From: Blastomussa wellsi
Lineage: Eukaryota; Cnidaria; Anthozoa; Scleractinia; Plerogyridae
DNA length: 64,000 nucleotides
Assembly: GCA_947652115.1 (NCBI GenBank)
Contig: OX393573.1
Location: forward strand, 5,887,479-5,951,478
Reading direction: 5' to 3'
The position numbers and the translations under genes were made by a program. This document shows positions 1 to 12,056 of the stretch, in pieces (within the stretch, counting starts at the first letter, position 1; the number at the start of each line of letters is the position of its first letter). The notes under the pieces are model-generated. The model was given only the letters and a program-made list of their open reading frames with translations, searched no databases and had not been told where the DNA came from.

Positions 1-19
1 ATCTAAACACTCAAGGTGT

Positions 20-92
20 TGGGAGAATTCTCGAAATTTATGCAAACCCTCGACTGCATCTCGGGTTTGCATAACTGTCTCAAATTCTCCCA
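20..92. repeat. Short inverted repeat (hairpin)
   Basis: The left arm (from TGGGAGAATT through ATGCAAACCC) is matched in reverse complement by the right arm (GGGTTTGCAT through AATTCTCCCA), separated by about ten bases. It looks like a folded-back element or miniature transposon. No coding content. Confidence 0.6.
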
Positions 93-477
93 AACCCCCT
101 CGTGTTAAATAAGGATATACATGAAAGCACAGCAAAATTCCTCTATTGCTTACCGTCCTCTATTGCTTAATTACTGTGTACATGTGGAGACTTGACGAGT
201 GAAGCCTGAAGGCCACTGTAAAACCCTGTCTTTGATGTTACACTTATTTCTCCTTTGTTAGGCAAGTTTCAAATTCAGAAAAAGAGTTCAACATTTATTT
301 GTCTAAGAGTGGATTTTGGTAGTGATTTTGATGCATTTTTCATAACAAAGCTACAATATTATTATGGCTAAGTAGAGTTGCTCATTCACAAGATCAAGCA
401 TAATATCCATGAAACAAAGGTAGAATTTTTCAATATGCAATCAAAGCCTGATACTAGCAAAACTCATGTACAGCTGT

Positions 478-892
478 TAAAATGCACCTAACCCCAAAAT
501 ATTTTTTTTTGCTAAAATATACCTTTGCACCAGTTTGAGACGCATTGCAACTTTGGTTTCTCCTTTTTACCAAATTCTGGCTATTTATAGCATTCAAAGG
601 TTATGAAAAACTGTGCATCATTTGTTCCATGACCGAGTCAGAAGGGGTGCGGGTCTACTCCTGATTCGACACCACAAAATGATTTGCATCGCATCAAGTC
701 TGTTTGTGACATCAAATCGGGAATAGACCCACGCCCCTTCTGATTCGGTCGTGGAACAGTTTATCGTAACTTTTGAATGCTATAAATAGTGAGAATTTTG
801 TAAAAGGAGAAACAAAAGGTGCAATGCGTTTCAAATTGGTGCAAAGGTTTATTCTAGCAAAAAAAAAAATTGGGGGGTTAGGTGCACTTTAA
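478..892. mobile_element. MITE-like element, about 415 bp, long terminal inverted repeats
   Basis: The left end (TTAAAATGCACCTAACCCC) is matched by the right end (GGGGTTAGGTGCACTTTAA), and the inverted similarity continues inward for about 100 bp on each side, including GGTTTCTCC and TATTTATAGCATTCAAA with their complements. A second inner inverted pair surrounds AGAAGGGG / CCCCTTCT near 640 and 735. No ORF of note. It is a non-autonomous DNA element or fold-back element; the family is not recognised. Confidence 0.65.
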
Positions 893-1084
893 ATACTCTT
901 ATTTGTAATATTTTCAGTGGACTAGTATTGTAGTCATTTTAACAAAGCTAGAACTTTAGGTTTCCCTCAGTGTAAATAGATCTGCACAGTCTTATGGCAT
1001 TTGACTATTATCAATGTGATGTGAAAAAGCACAATATTTAACAATTATTCCAGGAGAATGTGCAACATATACAGTGGACAATGT

Positions 1085-1086
<2 letters not shown>

Positions 1087-1121
<35 letters not shown>

Positions 1122-1193
1122 ATTTACAATTGCGAGCCGATAGGCGAGCAATTGTAAAGCCCATACAGATCGGACACGAATATTTTATCGTAC
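1087..1193. repeat. Inverted-repeat hairpin
   Basis: The arms GATAAAATAT and GATCTGTATGGGC plus TTTACAATTGC are matched in reverse complement on the far side, around a centre near 1140. It is about 107 bp long with near-perfect stems, typical of a small fold-back element. Confidence 0.6.
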
Positions 1194-4100
1194 TTGTGAA
1201 ATGAAAACAATAAATTGAATGCAAAGTATTGTTATTCGATTCCATTGTGCTTTGCATTTTAATCAGTAAAGATCTGTATCAAAAGTTAATTCTACTCTTG
1301 ATTTGTATTGGGGTTTACAGAGCATTCATGTGACCTAAATAGTACCTTTGCATTGGATCTACTCCTTATGAATTATTAATGAATTTTACAAATATTCTTT
1401 GCAGGTTCAATATGTACCTGTGTAAAGAAATTGCATGTCGGTAATTGGTCAGTTTGAGTTCATTATAAGCCGACTCCACAAAGCACAAAGGGTACGTAAC
1501 GTTGTGCTTTATAGAGTCACTATGCACGTGGCTTGTATGTCAAGTGTTAAAGTGCACATAATTTCTGTAACATTTTATAAAAGTGTGATAACCACTGGGT
1601 CATGTGCCATTCTTCTCTGAGCACTTCTAGTATGCCATTTCTTTAATATTAGTGCATGCCTAATTGGTGGTGGACAAAACACTGAACTCCAGTCATAAGC
1701 GTAAGGGCAATTTTCCACCGTGGGAGGGGGGGTGAACCATTTGCCCAAAAAATGCTCCTGTTGCCTTGTCCAAATTTCTCTTGCTGTTTTATCCACCGCT
1801 GATGAACTGATGAAAAAAGCCTACATGTAAATGCTCTTTGTTTGTGATCAAGCATGCGAGGAAGAGATCAGCTGAATGTTTTTTCGTTACTTCCTGAGTG
1901 CCCTTTCAATATCGTTTTGTAATACAGCTGCACATTATAAAGCAGCATGTATTTTTGGCAAGAAATTTACTTTCACTTTGTGAGGAAGCAAAGTACATGT
2001 ATATTGAATATACATTTGTACTTGTGCATGTAGAACTCTGTACATTCAGTTAAGCTTTTTGCATGTAAAATACAAAATGACAATTTTGGATTGCAGTGAA
2101 ACTTTAAACTATGAACACCCAATTTTTTATTTCTGGAATGTTCATTGTTTGACAACCATTCACATGCAAGATGAAACTGGAATATGTAACCACAGCAAAC
2201 TGAAAGTTAGAGTAATTGGCAGAAAAGGTTCAATTAGCCATCACTCATGAAACAACGTGTTAACTTTTTCTTCTACAATTTTACCATTAACAACACCGAA
2301 ATTGCTAATAATTGCTCTATTTGAGAGCTTCAATGTACACGTCTTAACAGAGAATAACTACAGATGATATTTCACTGAAAAGGGGCATTGTATCCGACAA
2401 ACACGATCAGACACCATCAGAGCATAATTCTTTGCTTATGCATAAGATAGAAATAGCTAACTTTTGTTTCATGAGTAATTCAAACCTTCGAGGTTACATC
2501 TTGCAGTTTCATCTCGCATCTGATTGATCAAGAAACAACATTCCAGAAATAATAGTTTTCCAGGTTTCACTGTAATTTTACATCAGTTGCTGCAATGTGA
2601 TAAGATGAATTTTTTCCCTAAGAATAATATTATGGCATGTATGGATCAAGCCCAATTTTGAGCCTATGGATGGAACTTTTGTATAAAACTATTTGTTCAA
2701 AAAAATAAAAACTACTGAGCAATAATATTTTCTTGCACTGCTGTTTTGATTAATCCAATAATACAATTCAATACAATCTAATACAATTGTATACAATTTT
2801 ATATCTTCAAGCAACCATGTATTATTTTGTTTATTTTATAAACAAGTTTTAACGAAGTTTTGACAATTTTCCGAAGATTTCCGACCATTTTACGACTGTT
2901 TCCAAAGATTCTCCGCATGTTGCCCAAAGGTCACACAGACATCTCTGAATATTTTACGAAATTTTCCGAAGATTACTGACAGTTTCCAAGGTCTTCCGAA
3001 GACTTCCAAGGCCCGTAGATGTTTCGACTGTACACCACTAAAATGAAGTACATGTACACTAGCGTAAAACCCCATTATTAAATGGGAAGTCATTGATATT
3101 ATCAATTTTACACAAGTCATGTGTTCAATTACTGTTTTTCTCAGGGGTGGAAATCCTTATATAGCACTGTGCACAGCTTAGGCAGGGGTCACATTTAAAG
3201 ACATTTTATCATATATCAAGGCCATAGCAGGATGTGGCCATACTGGAAACAAAAATTAAATCCAATTGCATGTAGGTATGACCCACGCTGGTTCTGCATG
3301 GTAGAGATATTGCTGACTTGTCAAACAGCACAAGCCTTGCGGCTGTCATTGCTTTCCAGTTTCCTTTGTTCTCTCCCCATAGCTGCACAAGCACTTTATT
3401 GTCATCATGGTCCCATCGCTCACAAGACAGTGTTCTTTGTAGCCGGTGCCTTCCAAGTAGTAGTACGCCCAGACTTGGTTCAGACTCGACGCTGAACTTC
3501 TGAAAGTCCTTCTGTGATGGATGAAACAACTGCTGATTCTGACTATAGGACGGCCCAGATGAATAGAAGGCCGCGGAATATGTACTGTAAAGGGGTGGAA
3601 TTGATCTGAATGATAGAAAGTTTCTGTTCGCCATGCTCCTCTAGTGTGTGGCAGATTGCAAAATAGAGCACATGTAAAACACAAGTTTTGTCAAAAAGAG
3701 GTGTTGAATGATGTTTTTTTTTTGTTTTTAGAAGCTTGTTTAATGGCCTTATGACCAGACATGACCAGCTCTGAGGCAGGACATCGGCCCTTTTGATCTT
3801 ATGTCCTCCGCAGCTCGTATGTCGGCTGTTAGTAGGGACATAAGGTTTGTGCTGGTCTTAGAGAGGTGACAACACATTTTATGCCTATCCAAACACAGGT
3901 ATTTGTCACAGACAGAAATGTTGACTTGGGCTAAAGTGGTAGTTCTTTAAAGACCACAGGTTGTTTTTCAGCCGGGGAAAACCATGCTGACAGCCGGGTA
4001 TTTTCCCCGGCTCCCAGCTATTATCTACATCCCTGAAACACCTATGTCTTTGAACGCGACCTTATATAATAATTCACATTGCCACATGAAACAAGGTGTA

Positions 4101-5414
4101 GAAAATGTTACAGCTACATGTAAACATACACTGATATCCTTTGAGTTCTGAAATGTGCCACAGAACTAAAAGGCACTGAAACAAACCTTCTGAGGAATTC
4201 ACTGTTTATGTTAAACAAAAGGAAGTATTTTAACAATTCTTGAGGCTTTTAATAAACATGACATCTTGTGGTTAATGTACATCTGTTTAATGTATGTTGT
4301 CATGTGGTGGTCTGATCAACATGTTTTGCTGTTGCAATACAAAACATCAAAAACTTCCTGGTACGATATTAACCCTCATGCTTGCTATAAATACATTAAA
4401 TCAGGAAGAGTAGGCTCTTACCTTTGAGCAAAATGAAATTGATAGCAAAACAGGATATTCAATTAACAAAAAAATGTGCTATCATGACTCGCAAGTAAAA
4501 CTAGAAAGTGCTATTTTTGAAAGCAGATTCTTTAAGTTGGCCTCCTGAAATGAAATTACGGTCGAGTGAGCCCCAACAGTGATGTTTAGGTCACAAGATT
4601 TTCACAAGTGCTTGCACATTTAATCGACGATTGGCCAATTTCTATGCTTTTATGTAAAGAGATTTTACACAGATCACGCTTGCTCACACAGTAAGTCTTT
4701 AAAACTTGAGATAGCTACAAACATCAACAGTTTCTCTTGCTTTGTTCGCAGCCCTTATCTAAATCCTGTTTGACAGCAATACTTTCCACGTTTTGCAAGT
4801 CTGTTGTCCGAAGCCGGTAAAGCAGGTTTGCAAACGTGCATGTTTGCTCTCGACAAGAAACGATCGACTAAACAATAAATTCTTGGTGGCAAAAATCCAA
4901 AGGAATCATTACGAAAAACACACAATTTAACCTAACCAGGCGGGATGAATAAAGCCAGACAGACTTAACAGTTAAAAGCTAAATAAAATGGGGCTCCCTA
5001 AACAATGTGCCGGCAACCAAAAGACTTCAAATATGCTAACATTTCACTTTCGATTTGAATAGTGGTTGTTGATTCCATTTGATGTTCATTTCGGTGCAAA
5101 TTTGAGAGGCATTTAATGGATATATTTATAGGAATGATCGCGTTCAGGGAAAACCACAGAAGATCAGAATTACTAAGCAGGATTTTTACCGCCAACATTA
5201 AACAACCTAAATTTGCATTGCAAACTCATTACAACACAAAACTCGAAGACAAAATGGGCACGCCAACTCAACGAAAACGATCATTTCCCTTTGAAACATT
5301 CGCATCTATTCCACTTCCTAGCTCTGAAGAAAAAGGCCAATATTCCTTTCATCTTAAAATATAACCTTAATATTACGTCTTGAAATCAAACAGTAACGAA
5401 TCGATTTCACTTAC
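1194..5414. other. Stretch with no recognised gene; downstream (3') side of the PTP4A gene
   Basis: No exon of a known family was found here on either strand. Because the PTP4A-type gene runs leftwards from 5730, this is presumably its intron or 3' flank. I looked for the conserved active-site exon of that family on the minus strand and did not see it. From about 2840 to 3030 there is a degenerate repetition of TTCCGAAGA-like words. The rest is AT-rich sequence without clear signals. Confidence 0.4.
3209..3634 (-). other. Unassigned 141-codon ORF with weak Myb/SANT-like segment
   Basis: This is the longest open frame outside the transposons in the first 18 kb. A central stretch, RWDHDDNKVLVQLWGENKG, resembles the start of the trihelix Myb/SANT-like DNA-binding domains that are common in transposon-derived animal proteins (a Trp, acidic residues, a Leu-Val-x-Leu-Trp helix). 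The rest shows no pattern I recognise and no flanking exon was identified. It could be a decayed transposase exon or a chance frame. Confidence 0.2.
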
Positions 5415-5730
5415 CAAAACATTTATTCCTTGTTTCTCCAATAAATCGACGTTGTAAGTCGGTTCGCACACCCTCACGACAATATGTGCGTCGTATTTCT
5501 TGAGATCCTGAAAGAAAACGTGAAATTCTGTCAGTTTCATTCCGCTAAACGGCCCATTCATAACTAAGAAAGGCATTCACCTCTATGTAACGTGGCAAGG
5601 TGGCATCGGTGGGACGATCCGTGATCAAGAACTTCATATTCTTGTGTTCGACCACGACGGGGCCGGGTCCATGTAAAGATCTCGCTTGGTTCGGTCCTCG
5701 GGTTCCAGAAGGCATTTTCATGTCTGTCAT
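5415..5730 (-). CDS. PTP4A: PTP4A/PRL-type protein tyrosine phosphatase, first two coding exons (partial)
   Basis: PRL phosphatases are small prenylated dual-specificity phosphatases of plasma and endosomal membranes. Exon 1 is 5581-5730 (50 codons, from ATG 5730) and ends IE before a GTGAAT donor. Exon 2 is 5415-5507 (31 codons, after a TTTCAG acceptor) and ends INVL before GTAAGT; both junctions are phase 0. Exon 1 contains KNMKFLITDRPTDATL, and exon 2 contains DLKKYDAHIVVRVCEPTY followed by LLEKQGINVL, matching the N-terminal half of the PRL fold. The upstream MTDMKMPSGTRG segment is longer than in vertebrate paralogues. The exons with the catalytic cysteine loop and the C-terminal CAAX box are not seen between 1 and 5410, so they lie beyond the window or the copy is truncated. 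Family call strong; paralogue not resolvable. Confidence 0.85.
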
Positions 5731-7576
5731 TAATTCTATTTCTTACAAATTTGATTTCTGCCAAGGTTCAGTAAAACTCGCCGTTTGTTGCTGTGCTTAA
5801 AAGTGAAGTAGTTTAACCCATTCACTTAAATTTGCCAGCGCCTCACTCGTGTTGTGCCTGACACCAATCTCCACTGTCGATGATGAACTCCATAAAAGTG
5901 TGTGCGCGACTGCCGTAGACCTGTGAAAACCAAAACAGATTTGAGTCTTTCGAACGAAGGCACTGCTTAATAACGCGTTCAAACTTCAACCCATGAAATC
6001 AAGGGAGGTCGGCAAAACCTTAGCCTTGGGAAAGGGAGACGTTGACAAGACGATGAATAAATTCGTTTGTGAAGAATGGGTTGCTATCGAAGCGAAGGGC
6101 GAAATAACTCTAGCATTTTACGCGCGATTCGTAAAGCCGTTCTGCCGTTAAACGAACTTGGGACAGCCTTTGCTTACTAGATTGAATCTCCACATTGAAA
6201 TCTTGCTACTCTTGTCGACCCTTCTCTTCCCACACGGAAGGCAAACAGAAGTAAGGGACTGCACGCCGTGGCAAAGGAAATATTTTAAGCAGTTGCACAA
6301 TTTAGTGACTCGTGACGTAATGCAAATTAGGCGCATGCGTCAAATGTCGCGCGCGACTAAATCCCCGCGCGCGCGATGTGGCACGGAATGTTTTTATTTT
6401 TGTCCTTTTTTCACTTGTTAACATGGGCTCCTCTTTTATTTTGATTTGAATAGCATGGCGTCTCACTAATTACTATTCCCATTTCTTTTAGCCAATGTGA
6501 AGTGTTTCAGTGTTGAAAGACATTAAATTTATTGACCGTTTTTTTGAAACAGGTCAAACAGGCTAGATCGGAAATTTCAGAACAATGGCGTTCTTAAAAT
6601 CAAGACTTGCCTCATTCGAGGAAGGATATTCATTTGACTTTCAAATATTTCAATGGAATTCAGATTGCATTGTTTTGGCTGCATTTCAGTTAAGTAGTAG
6701 GCTACTGGGAAAAAGCAAAAAATTGCCATTCAGAAGTCTGAGGCTAAAGCGGAAATGCGCAACATTTACTTTCGGTCAATGGAAAAATAGAAAACTTAAA
6801 AAATAATAATAGTACTTGTAATAACCTCAACAATCTTTTAAATTTGTTATTTAATTCCCAGTCCAGTTAGTTCAATTCAAATCAGTTTAGCTGAGGTAAA
6901 CTTGATCGATCGATTCAGAAATTTTTTGCAAAACTTGCAATTAGTATCAAAGAAATGTAACTGATAATGTTACCAGGTCTGGGATCGAGTAAACTATTCT
7001 CATATCTTGCAAAGAGATTAATTTAAGTCCTACTCAGCGGTTTTTCGACGGTGCGACGGTAGGTACTTGGTGCAGTTTTTAATCATTATTCAGCCAGTAA
7101 AGCTAATCAGTAAAGTGCCTGCTGAACATCCACCTTCCTTAATAACGTAGAAGTTTAAACGGCTCGAGTAATTAACTGTTTGAACAAGTTCAGGTACATG
7201 TTCCTATAGATATCACTATCGAACCACTATATGCTATCTCCGTGACGTACCTTCCGGTGCGACTGCGTGACCAGGCGATCGACAACTGTGACAACTGTCA
7301 ACAATCGCTTCGTGACCATATTTAGGCAAAGTGTGAATTTGTGAAATAATTACTCGAGCCAAGGCCCAAAAGAGCCAAAAACCTTGCTAGTTGTGAGAGT
7401 TATTGCGACCGCTACCGCGTCGAAGCTCCGGTCGAGGTTTTTTTTTCTTCTGCTTGCGTAGTATAGTCACTAATGACACGGGGTTGAATCACGTCGGGGC
7501 GAAGGAACACGGCAATAAATTCGCTTTAAAAAGCTCGATCGCTTCAAGATTTACCAGAGAATTCTCGATAGTGGTA
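5731..7576. other. Upstream flank of the PTP4A-type gene; no recognised gene
   Basis: The first few hundred bases presumably hold the promoter and 5' UTR of the leftward phosphatase gene. A GC-rich, CpG-rich patch (about 6310-6390, with GCGCGCG runs) could be part of a promoter. Short open frames on both strands show no family resemblance. No TATA box or start site can be assigned with confidence. Confidence 0.3.
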
Positions 7577-7770
7577 GACTGCTAGCAGTCCCCTTCAAGA
7601 TAGTCGCGAGGGCGCGCGAAATAGGCGAGCGAAAGAAGAAAACTGGAGCGAATGGGCGGAGGGGGCGTGGGGAGAGGTTGTTTTTCTCCTCGCTCCAGTC
7701 TCGTCCTGCTGTGCGCTCTCGGCTATTTCTCGCGCTATCGCGACTATCTTGAAAGGGACTGCTAGCAGTC
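7577..7770. mobile_element. MITE with palindromic ends GACTGCTAGCAGTC
   Basis: The perfect palindrome GACTGCTAGCAGTC occurs at 7577-7590 and again at 7757-7770. Between them the sequence is an imperfect inverted repeat (CTTCAAGATAGTCGCGA against TCGCGACTATCTTGAAAG, then CTGGAGCG against CGCTCCAG). It is a non-autonomous terminal-inverted-repeat element. A diverged relative lies at 11940-12056. Confidence 0.7.
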
Positions 7771-8498
7771 TACGATAGTTGCCCTAACCAATGATTTCCC
7801 TCATCGACGGCCGGAGTAGGAATTTAAGTTCGCGAGAGGAGATATGTCCAGGATTGAACGCAATTACTAAATTACTACTAGTAATAATCAAAGATTGGGA
7901 GTTCGTTCGACGCCTCCGGTATACTTCGCTACAAGGTTCTTCTTGGATAACAATAAGGCTGATTTGAACAGTGGAGCGTCACAACTCTGTACACAGACAG
8001 AAGTTCACTGTGGATCTCCAATGAAAAGCATCTGAGTTTTGTAATGTGAAGTGCTGCTTGGGCGAATTGCAGCATCTGTTTCCTAGAAAACACACCAGCA
8101 GTAGGCAGGCTTCTGATGTTCTGATAAGTAGCTTCAATCGTCTTTGCCAGTGATAGCCCAAATAAATCAATACATGTGCGAAAGCAGTTCGACAAAGCAC
8201 GAACATGAGATCGAGGCTATTTGTGCCAGCCAGCCAGTCCAAGATGGCGTCCAAACCCTGAAATCGCCTGGCATCATGATCACACCCGCGAGACACCCCG
8301 CGAGACTTACACGATTAGTAGGCCTTCTTCGAACACAAAAATAGCGAAATTTCACAGAATTCGCGAAAAGAGATGTCAAGACAGTTCAAGGAGAACCCTC
8401 GACAAATCTGCGAATTTAACTACATTGAAAATTTGCAAACTCTGCTTTTTTAGCAAATTTTGTGAATTCCGCAGCCACGCTTAATCGATGTGTTGTGA

Positions 8499-8522
8499 TT
8501 AACCCTTTCCTGCCCAAGAGTG

Positions 8523-8569
<47 letters not shown>

Positions 8570-8599
8570 AGGGAGACCCCTTGGGCAGTAAAGGGTTAA
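8499..8599. mobile_element. TTAA-bounded MITE, copy 1 (101 bp)
   Basis: It begins TTAACCCTTTCCTGCCCAAG and ends CTTGGGCAGTAAAGGGTTAA, giving terminal inverted repeats of roughly 18-20 bp with TTAA at each outer edge. TTAA target duplication is characteristic of piggyBac-type transposition. It carries no ORF, so it would be mobilised in trans. It sits at the TTAA that every neighbouring tandem unit carries in TGGTTAACATATC. Confidence 0.75.
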
Positions 8600-8612
8600 A
8601 AAACTATCTCCT

Positions 8613-8636
8613 TTAACCCTTTCCTGCCCAAGAGTG

Positions 8637-8683
<47 letters not shown>

Positions 8684-8713
8684 AGGGAGACCCCTTGGGC
8701 AGTAAAAGGTTAA
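8613..8713. mobile_element. TTAA-bounded MITE, copy 2 (101 bp)
   Basis: Nearly identical to the copy at 8499-8599, in the same orientation and separated from it by 13 bp. Its right-hand TTAA continues directly into the interrupted tandem unit (CATATCAAAGGG). Only one or two base differences from copy 1 are visible, near the right terminus (AAAAGG against AAAGGG). Confidence 0.75.
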
Positions 8714-9310
8714 CATATCAAAGGGCTTCAAGGAGGACCCTCGACGAAACAGCAAATTTAACTAAAATTGCGAATTTTACGAAAATTACAAAAATCGTTA
8801 AAAAACTTAAACTTTGTAAAATCTGCTATTTTAGCAAATTTTGTAAAATCCGCAGCCACGCTAAATCGATGTGTTGTGGTTAACATATCACACGGCTTCA
8901 ATTACTAAAATAGCGAAAAAACGTAAAATTTGTAAAATCTGAGCGTTATTTTAGCAATTTTTGTAACCCGCAACCACGCTAAACCGTTGTGCTGTGGTTC
9001 ACATATCAAACGGCTTCAAGGAGGACCCTCGACGAAACTGCAAATTTAACTAAAATTGCGAATTTTGCGAAAATAAAATCGCGAAAAAGCGTAAAATTTG
9101 TAAAATCTGCGTGCTATGTAAGTAAATTTTGTAAAATCCGCAACCACGCCAAACCGATGTGTTGTGGTTACCATATCAAACGGCTTCAAGGAGGACCCTC
9201 GACGAAACTGCAAATTTGACTAAAATTGCAAATTTTACGAAAATAAAATCGCGAAAAGACGTAAAATTTGTAAATTTTATATCCGCAGTCATGCTTAACC
9301 AATTTTTTGT

Positions 9311-9358
9311 GAGATAATTTATCGACCCCTATGATCTAGGGGGTCGATAAATTATCTC
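9311..9358. repeat. 48-bp near-perfect palindrome
   Basis: GAGATAATTTATCGACCCCT is followed by a short centre and then AGGGGGTCGATAAATTATCTC. The arms pair almost perfectly over about 20 bp with a loop of only a few bases. It is either a very short fold-back element or a remnant of one; no other function can be read from it. Confidence 0.7.
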
Positions 9359-11392
9359 GCGAAATGACGCATTAACGACTCAGAACGGGCAAAAAATAGC
9401 ACACAAGACTCATTTAACATTTCACCTCAACGTTTATTGAACATATAGGATAAACTTAAGATTTAGAGCAAATCGCGGCCAACTTATTTTTCTTTTGTAA
9501 CCGCCATTGATCGGTGTAAAGCAACAAACTCAAACATCGGGTTGTCTGCCTGTGGTTGATTATGACGCGTCGTCAAATCATGATGGAATACCATAGAAAT
9601 TCGTCGTATACACCGACCTAAAAGCTGAAAAATACTCACGAAACCTTTCATCTGATCTGTTAGAAACAAAATATGAAAGCTGTGGGAAATAAATGTTGTA
9701 AAGTATAAAAACACCCACCTCGCGATCGATCACGTTCCAATTAGAAGTTCACATCGGAGTCAAGCAAAGTAAAACCACGCCAAGGTGTTCGTTTGTCATC
9801 GTGGACCATCGGTAGGTCATCGTTGATACGAAGTGTCCGCGAGAGACGATAACATCTGTATTTCTTTATGCTGATTGGCTCCGAAGTATATTCTATTGTT
9901 ACTTACTTACTTCGGAAAACGGAGATGATAGCATAGTGACTGCTGCGCAAGAGCAGTAGTCACAATGAATGCAGAAATACAAAATGGCCGTTACATGATC
10001 TTACATATAAGAGCTTTGAAATATAACATAAAAAGCTATGATAGGTTAAAAAGTGGCTAATTTTGTTCATCGCGTCTATTAATACCAAGCGGCTCAAAAT
10101 GGGAAACCATTATCAGTTTAACAACCAAAACATATAAAAAGTCAAAATCGGGGCCTAAGCCACAGTGTTTGAATTATGCGTTGCTCTCACAACACAAAAA
10201 ATGGGAGGGACTAACGCTTCGAGCGTTGACAAGAACATGTCAACACATTGTCAACAGTCAAGTCTGTCCTTACGTGTTATAAAAGCTTTGAAACCACAAC
10301 AGACACAAACGCTGAAAGCTCTTCTCGTGTGTCACGACGTTCTTGCTATTTTTTCCAACTGGATTTGGAAAAAGCCTCATTTATCAAGCGTTTTTGTCAA
10401 GCAAAGCTAGGCCAGGTTGTTAACCGAAATTGGTTTTCCTTCCATTAAAATCAGAATAATCGAAAAGGTGGTTGTAGACGAATCTCACAGTATTGGTGGT
10501 TTTCACTGTCACGCTATCAAAACATAAATTCGAAACAATTTACCTACAGAAGCTTAGAATTTAAGCGAGTGCAGATGATAAATAAATTTCTCGAAGTTTC
10601 AGGTCTGTGCGGTTTCCCGTTCGCGAGTTATTTGCCGAAACGTTCCATGCAAATTTACAAGGCTTAGTATGGAGACGCCACATGTGTCCTTTCGAGGGGC
10701 ACAAATATGGCCGCCGTGACGCACGCGAAACCATCTGGAATTCAGTTGTGCTTTTATAGCGACTACTTTTGGCTCATGAGCTATTATACTTACACATAAA
10801 CACCACTTATTGTATCTGAAATGTTCAAACATCTGAAAATCGAAAGGATAGGCTTTTTCTAAACAAAACAGTTTTGTCACGGTTCTTAGCTTGACGTCAC
10901 ATACGGCAGAGAACTAAAATATTCAAAACGAAGTGTACTATCGAGCTGAAAATTTTCGAAAAGATATATTTTTAGTTAGCCTTGCACCTAGTGGCAACGA
11001 AAATTTAGCAGGCCTAGCGAATTTCTATTTCAGAATTTTATGACGTCACGTGAAAACCAAGAATAGACATGGTAAATAATATTTTAAATTTGCTTTTGTT
11101 TTCCATCAGACTGATGAACATTGGCGGTCCCTGAGATACAAGTGTACCACAAAGGACAAAAAACTAGAATTTCATATACCAGTTTCCGATTAGAAAATGC
11201 TTCAAGCTCTGAAGGAGCGCCGTTCACTCCGAATCAGATAAATGTAGCGAAACATACATTCGCTTGAATCTTTCCACATTGATGAATCTTGTACAGAGAC
11301 AAAGCCAGATCACAGAAACCTCATAAGCTCGGCTGCGTTTCTCTTTGTTGCACATTTACACGGCTTGAGGCGAGTACTTTTTGGGGCAGACA
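9359..11392. other. No recognised gene
   Basis: Only short open frames without family resemblance occur here on both strands. No repeats beyond low-complexity A/T tracts stood out, and no splice-consistent exon series was found. Confidence 0.3.
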
Positions 11393-11517
11393 TAGCCTGC
11401 GTAGCTGGCGGGATTCGCGGCGAAGTGCTTTTGTTTTGGGAGAGGCCGTCATCGGAGCGGCAAAGCCGTGGAGAGTGAGTAGCTCGCACCCTCAAATCCC
11501 GCCGGCTACGCAGGCTA
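11393..11517. mobile_element. MITE with TAGCCTGCGTAGC terminal inverted repeats
   Basis: The left end TAGCCTGCGTAGCTGGCGGG is matched by the right end CCCGCCGGCTACGCAGGCTA, an inverted repeat of about 22 bp around a GC-rich 80-bp centre. No ORF. Non-autonomous DNA element. Confidence 0.7.
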
Positions 11518-11837
11518 AGGAAGATCGACATGGCTTTTCTCGCAAGCGAAACCGAGTTCTATCGCCATATCCGTCAAATTGGCTATGGACATTTTCGACC
11601 GACTCCCGCTCATTATAGAATTTCAAACAAATTCTCAATTGAAACCCTTTGCCTACGATTGAAGTCTCCGTAAAAAAATAAAATAAAATTACATCTGCAA
11701 ACTGTACAAAAACCGTTGCAAGGCCGGCCCTTCCTTCATTTGTTCTTGGGAGTTTCGCTGATCGAAGACATCCCTTTTGTTTTTTCGTGCCTCGCCTCGT
11801 GGGCGTGTCTCTCAGGTTTCTTGCGGCGATTTTTTCG

Positions 11838-11931
11838 CATTATCAACCCAGTTGATAAAACCAAATTATATTGTTATACTTCCCACCGACGCACCACCAC
11901 AGTTTCTTTAGAAACTTACCCCCTCTAAGAA
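11838..11931 (-). mobile_element. Penelope-like element fragment (5' end, minus orientation)
   Basis: Reverse complement of the 5' portion of the short Penelope-like family seen at 16162-16664 and 45624. It starts at the same AGAGGGGGTAAGTTTC terminus and contains the shared GTCGGTGGGAAGTATAAC and CAACTGGGTTGATAAT words. Truncated after about 94 bp; no coding content remains. Confidence 0.7.
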
Positions 11932-11939
11932 AAAAAAGG

Positions 11940-12056
11940 GACTGCTCGTAGTCTAGTTAAAATTTGAAAACATAAAACCAGTCGAAAATAACTTGTGTTT
12001 TACGCTCACAGATCATAGGGGGTGACAACTCAAACAAACGTAGGCTGCGAGCAGTC
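11940..12056. mobile_element. Diverged MITE related to the element at 7577-7770
   Basis: The ends GACTGCTCGTAGTCT and AGGCTGCGAGCAGTC are imperfect inverted repeats, and the outer bases match the GACTGCT..AGTC theme of the 7577-7770 element. It directly abuts the Penelope-like fragment on its left. Confidence 0.5.

Larger units (their letters stand above)
8374..9296. repeat. Diverged tandem array of about 120-170 bp units
   Basis: Five imperfect units follow one another, each with GGCTTCAAGGAGGACCCTCG, an A/T-rich middle with repeated AAATTTTG / GCGAAAA words, CCGCA(A/G)CCACGC and TGTTGTGGTTAACATATCA. Units start near 8374, 8713, 8883, 9001 and 9170. The third lacks the GGAGGACCC block. Units one and two are separated by the TTAA-bounded insertion pair at 8499-8713. 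Open frames here are translations of the repeat, not genes. Confidence 0.75.

Noticed and set aside
1..5400. Catalytic exons of the PTP4A-type gene
   Set aside because: I searched the minus strand for the active-site motif and the WPFDDG segment and found no match, so none is called.
8695..9219. Open frames with repeated RRTLDETANLTKIANF-like peptides
   Set aside because: They are translations of the tandem DNA repeat, change frame between units and show no family resemblance.
8374..9296. Possible CRISPR-like array
   Set aside because: Repeats are long, diverged and contiguous without unique spacers, and the genome is eukaryotic.
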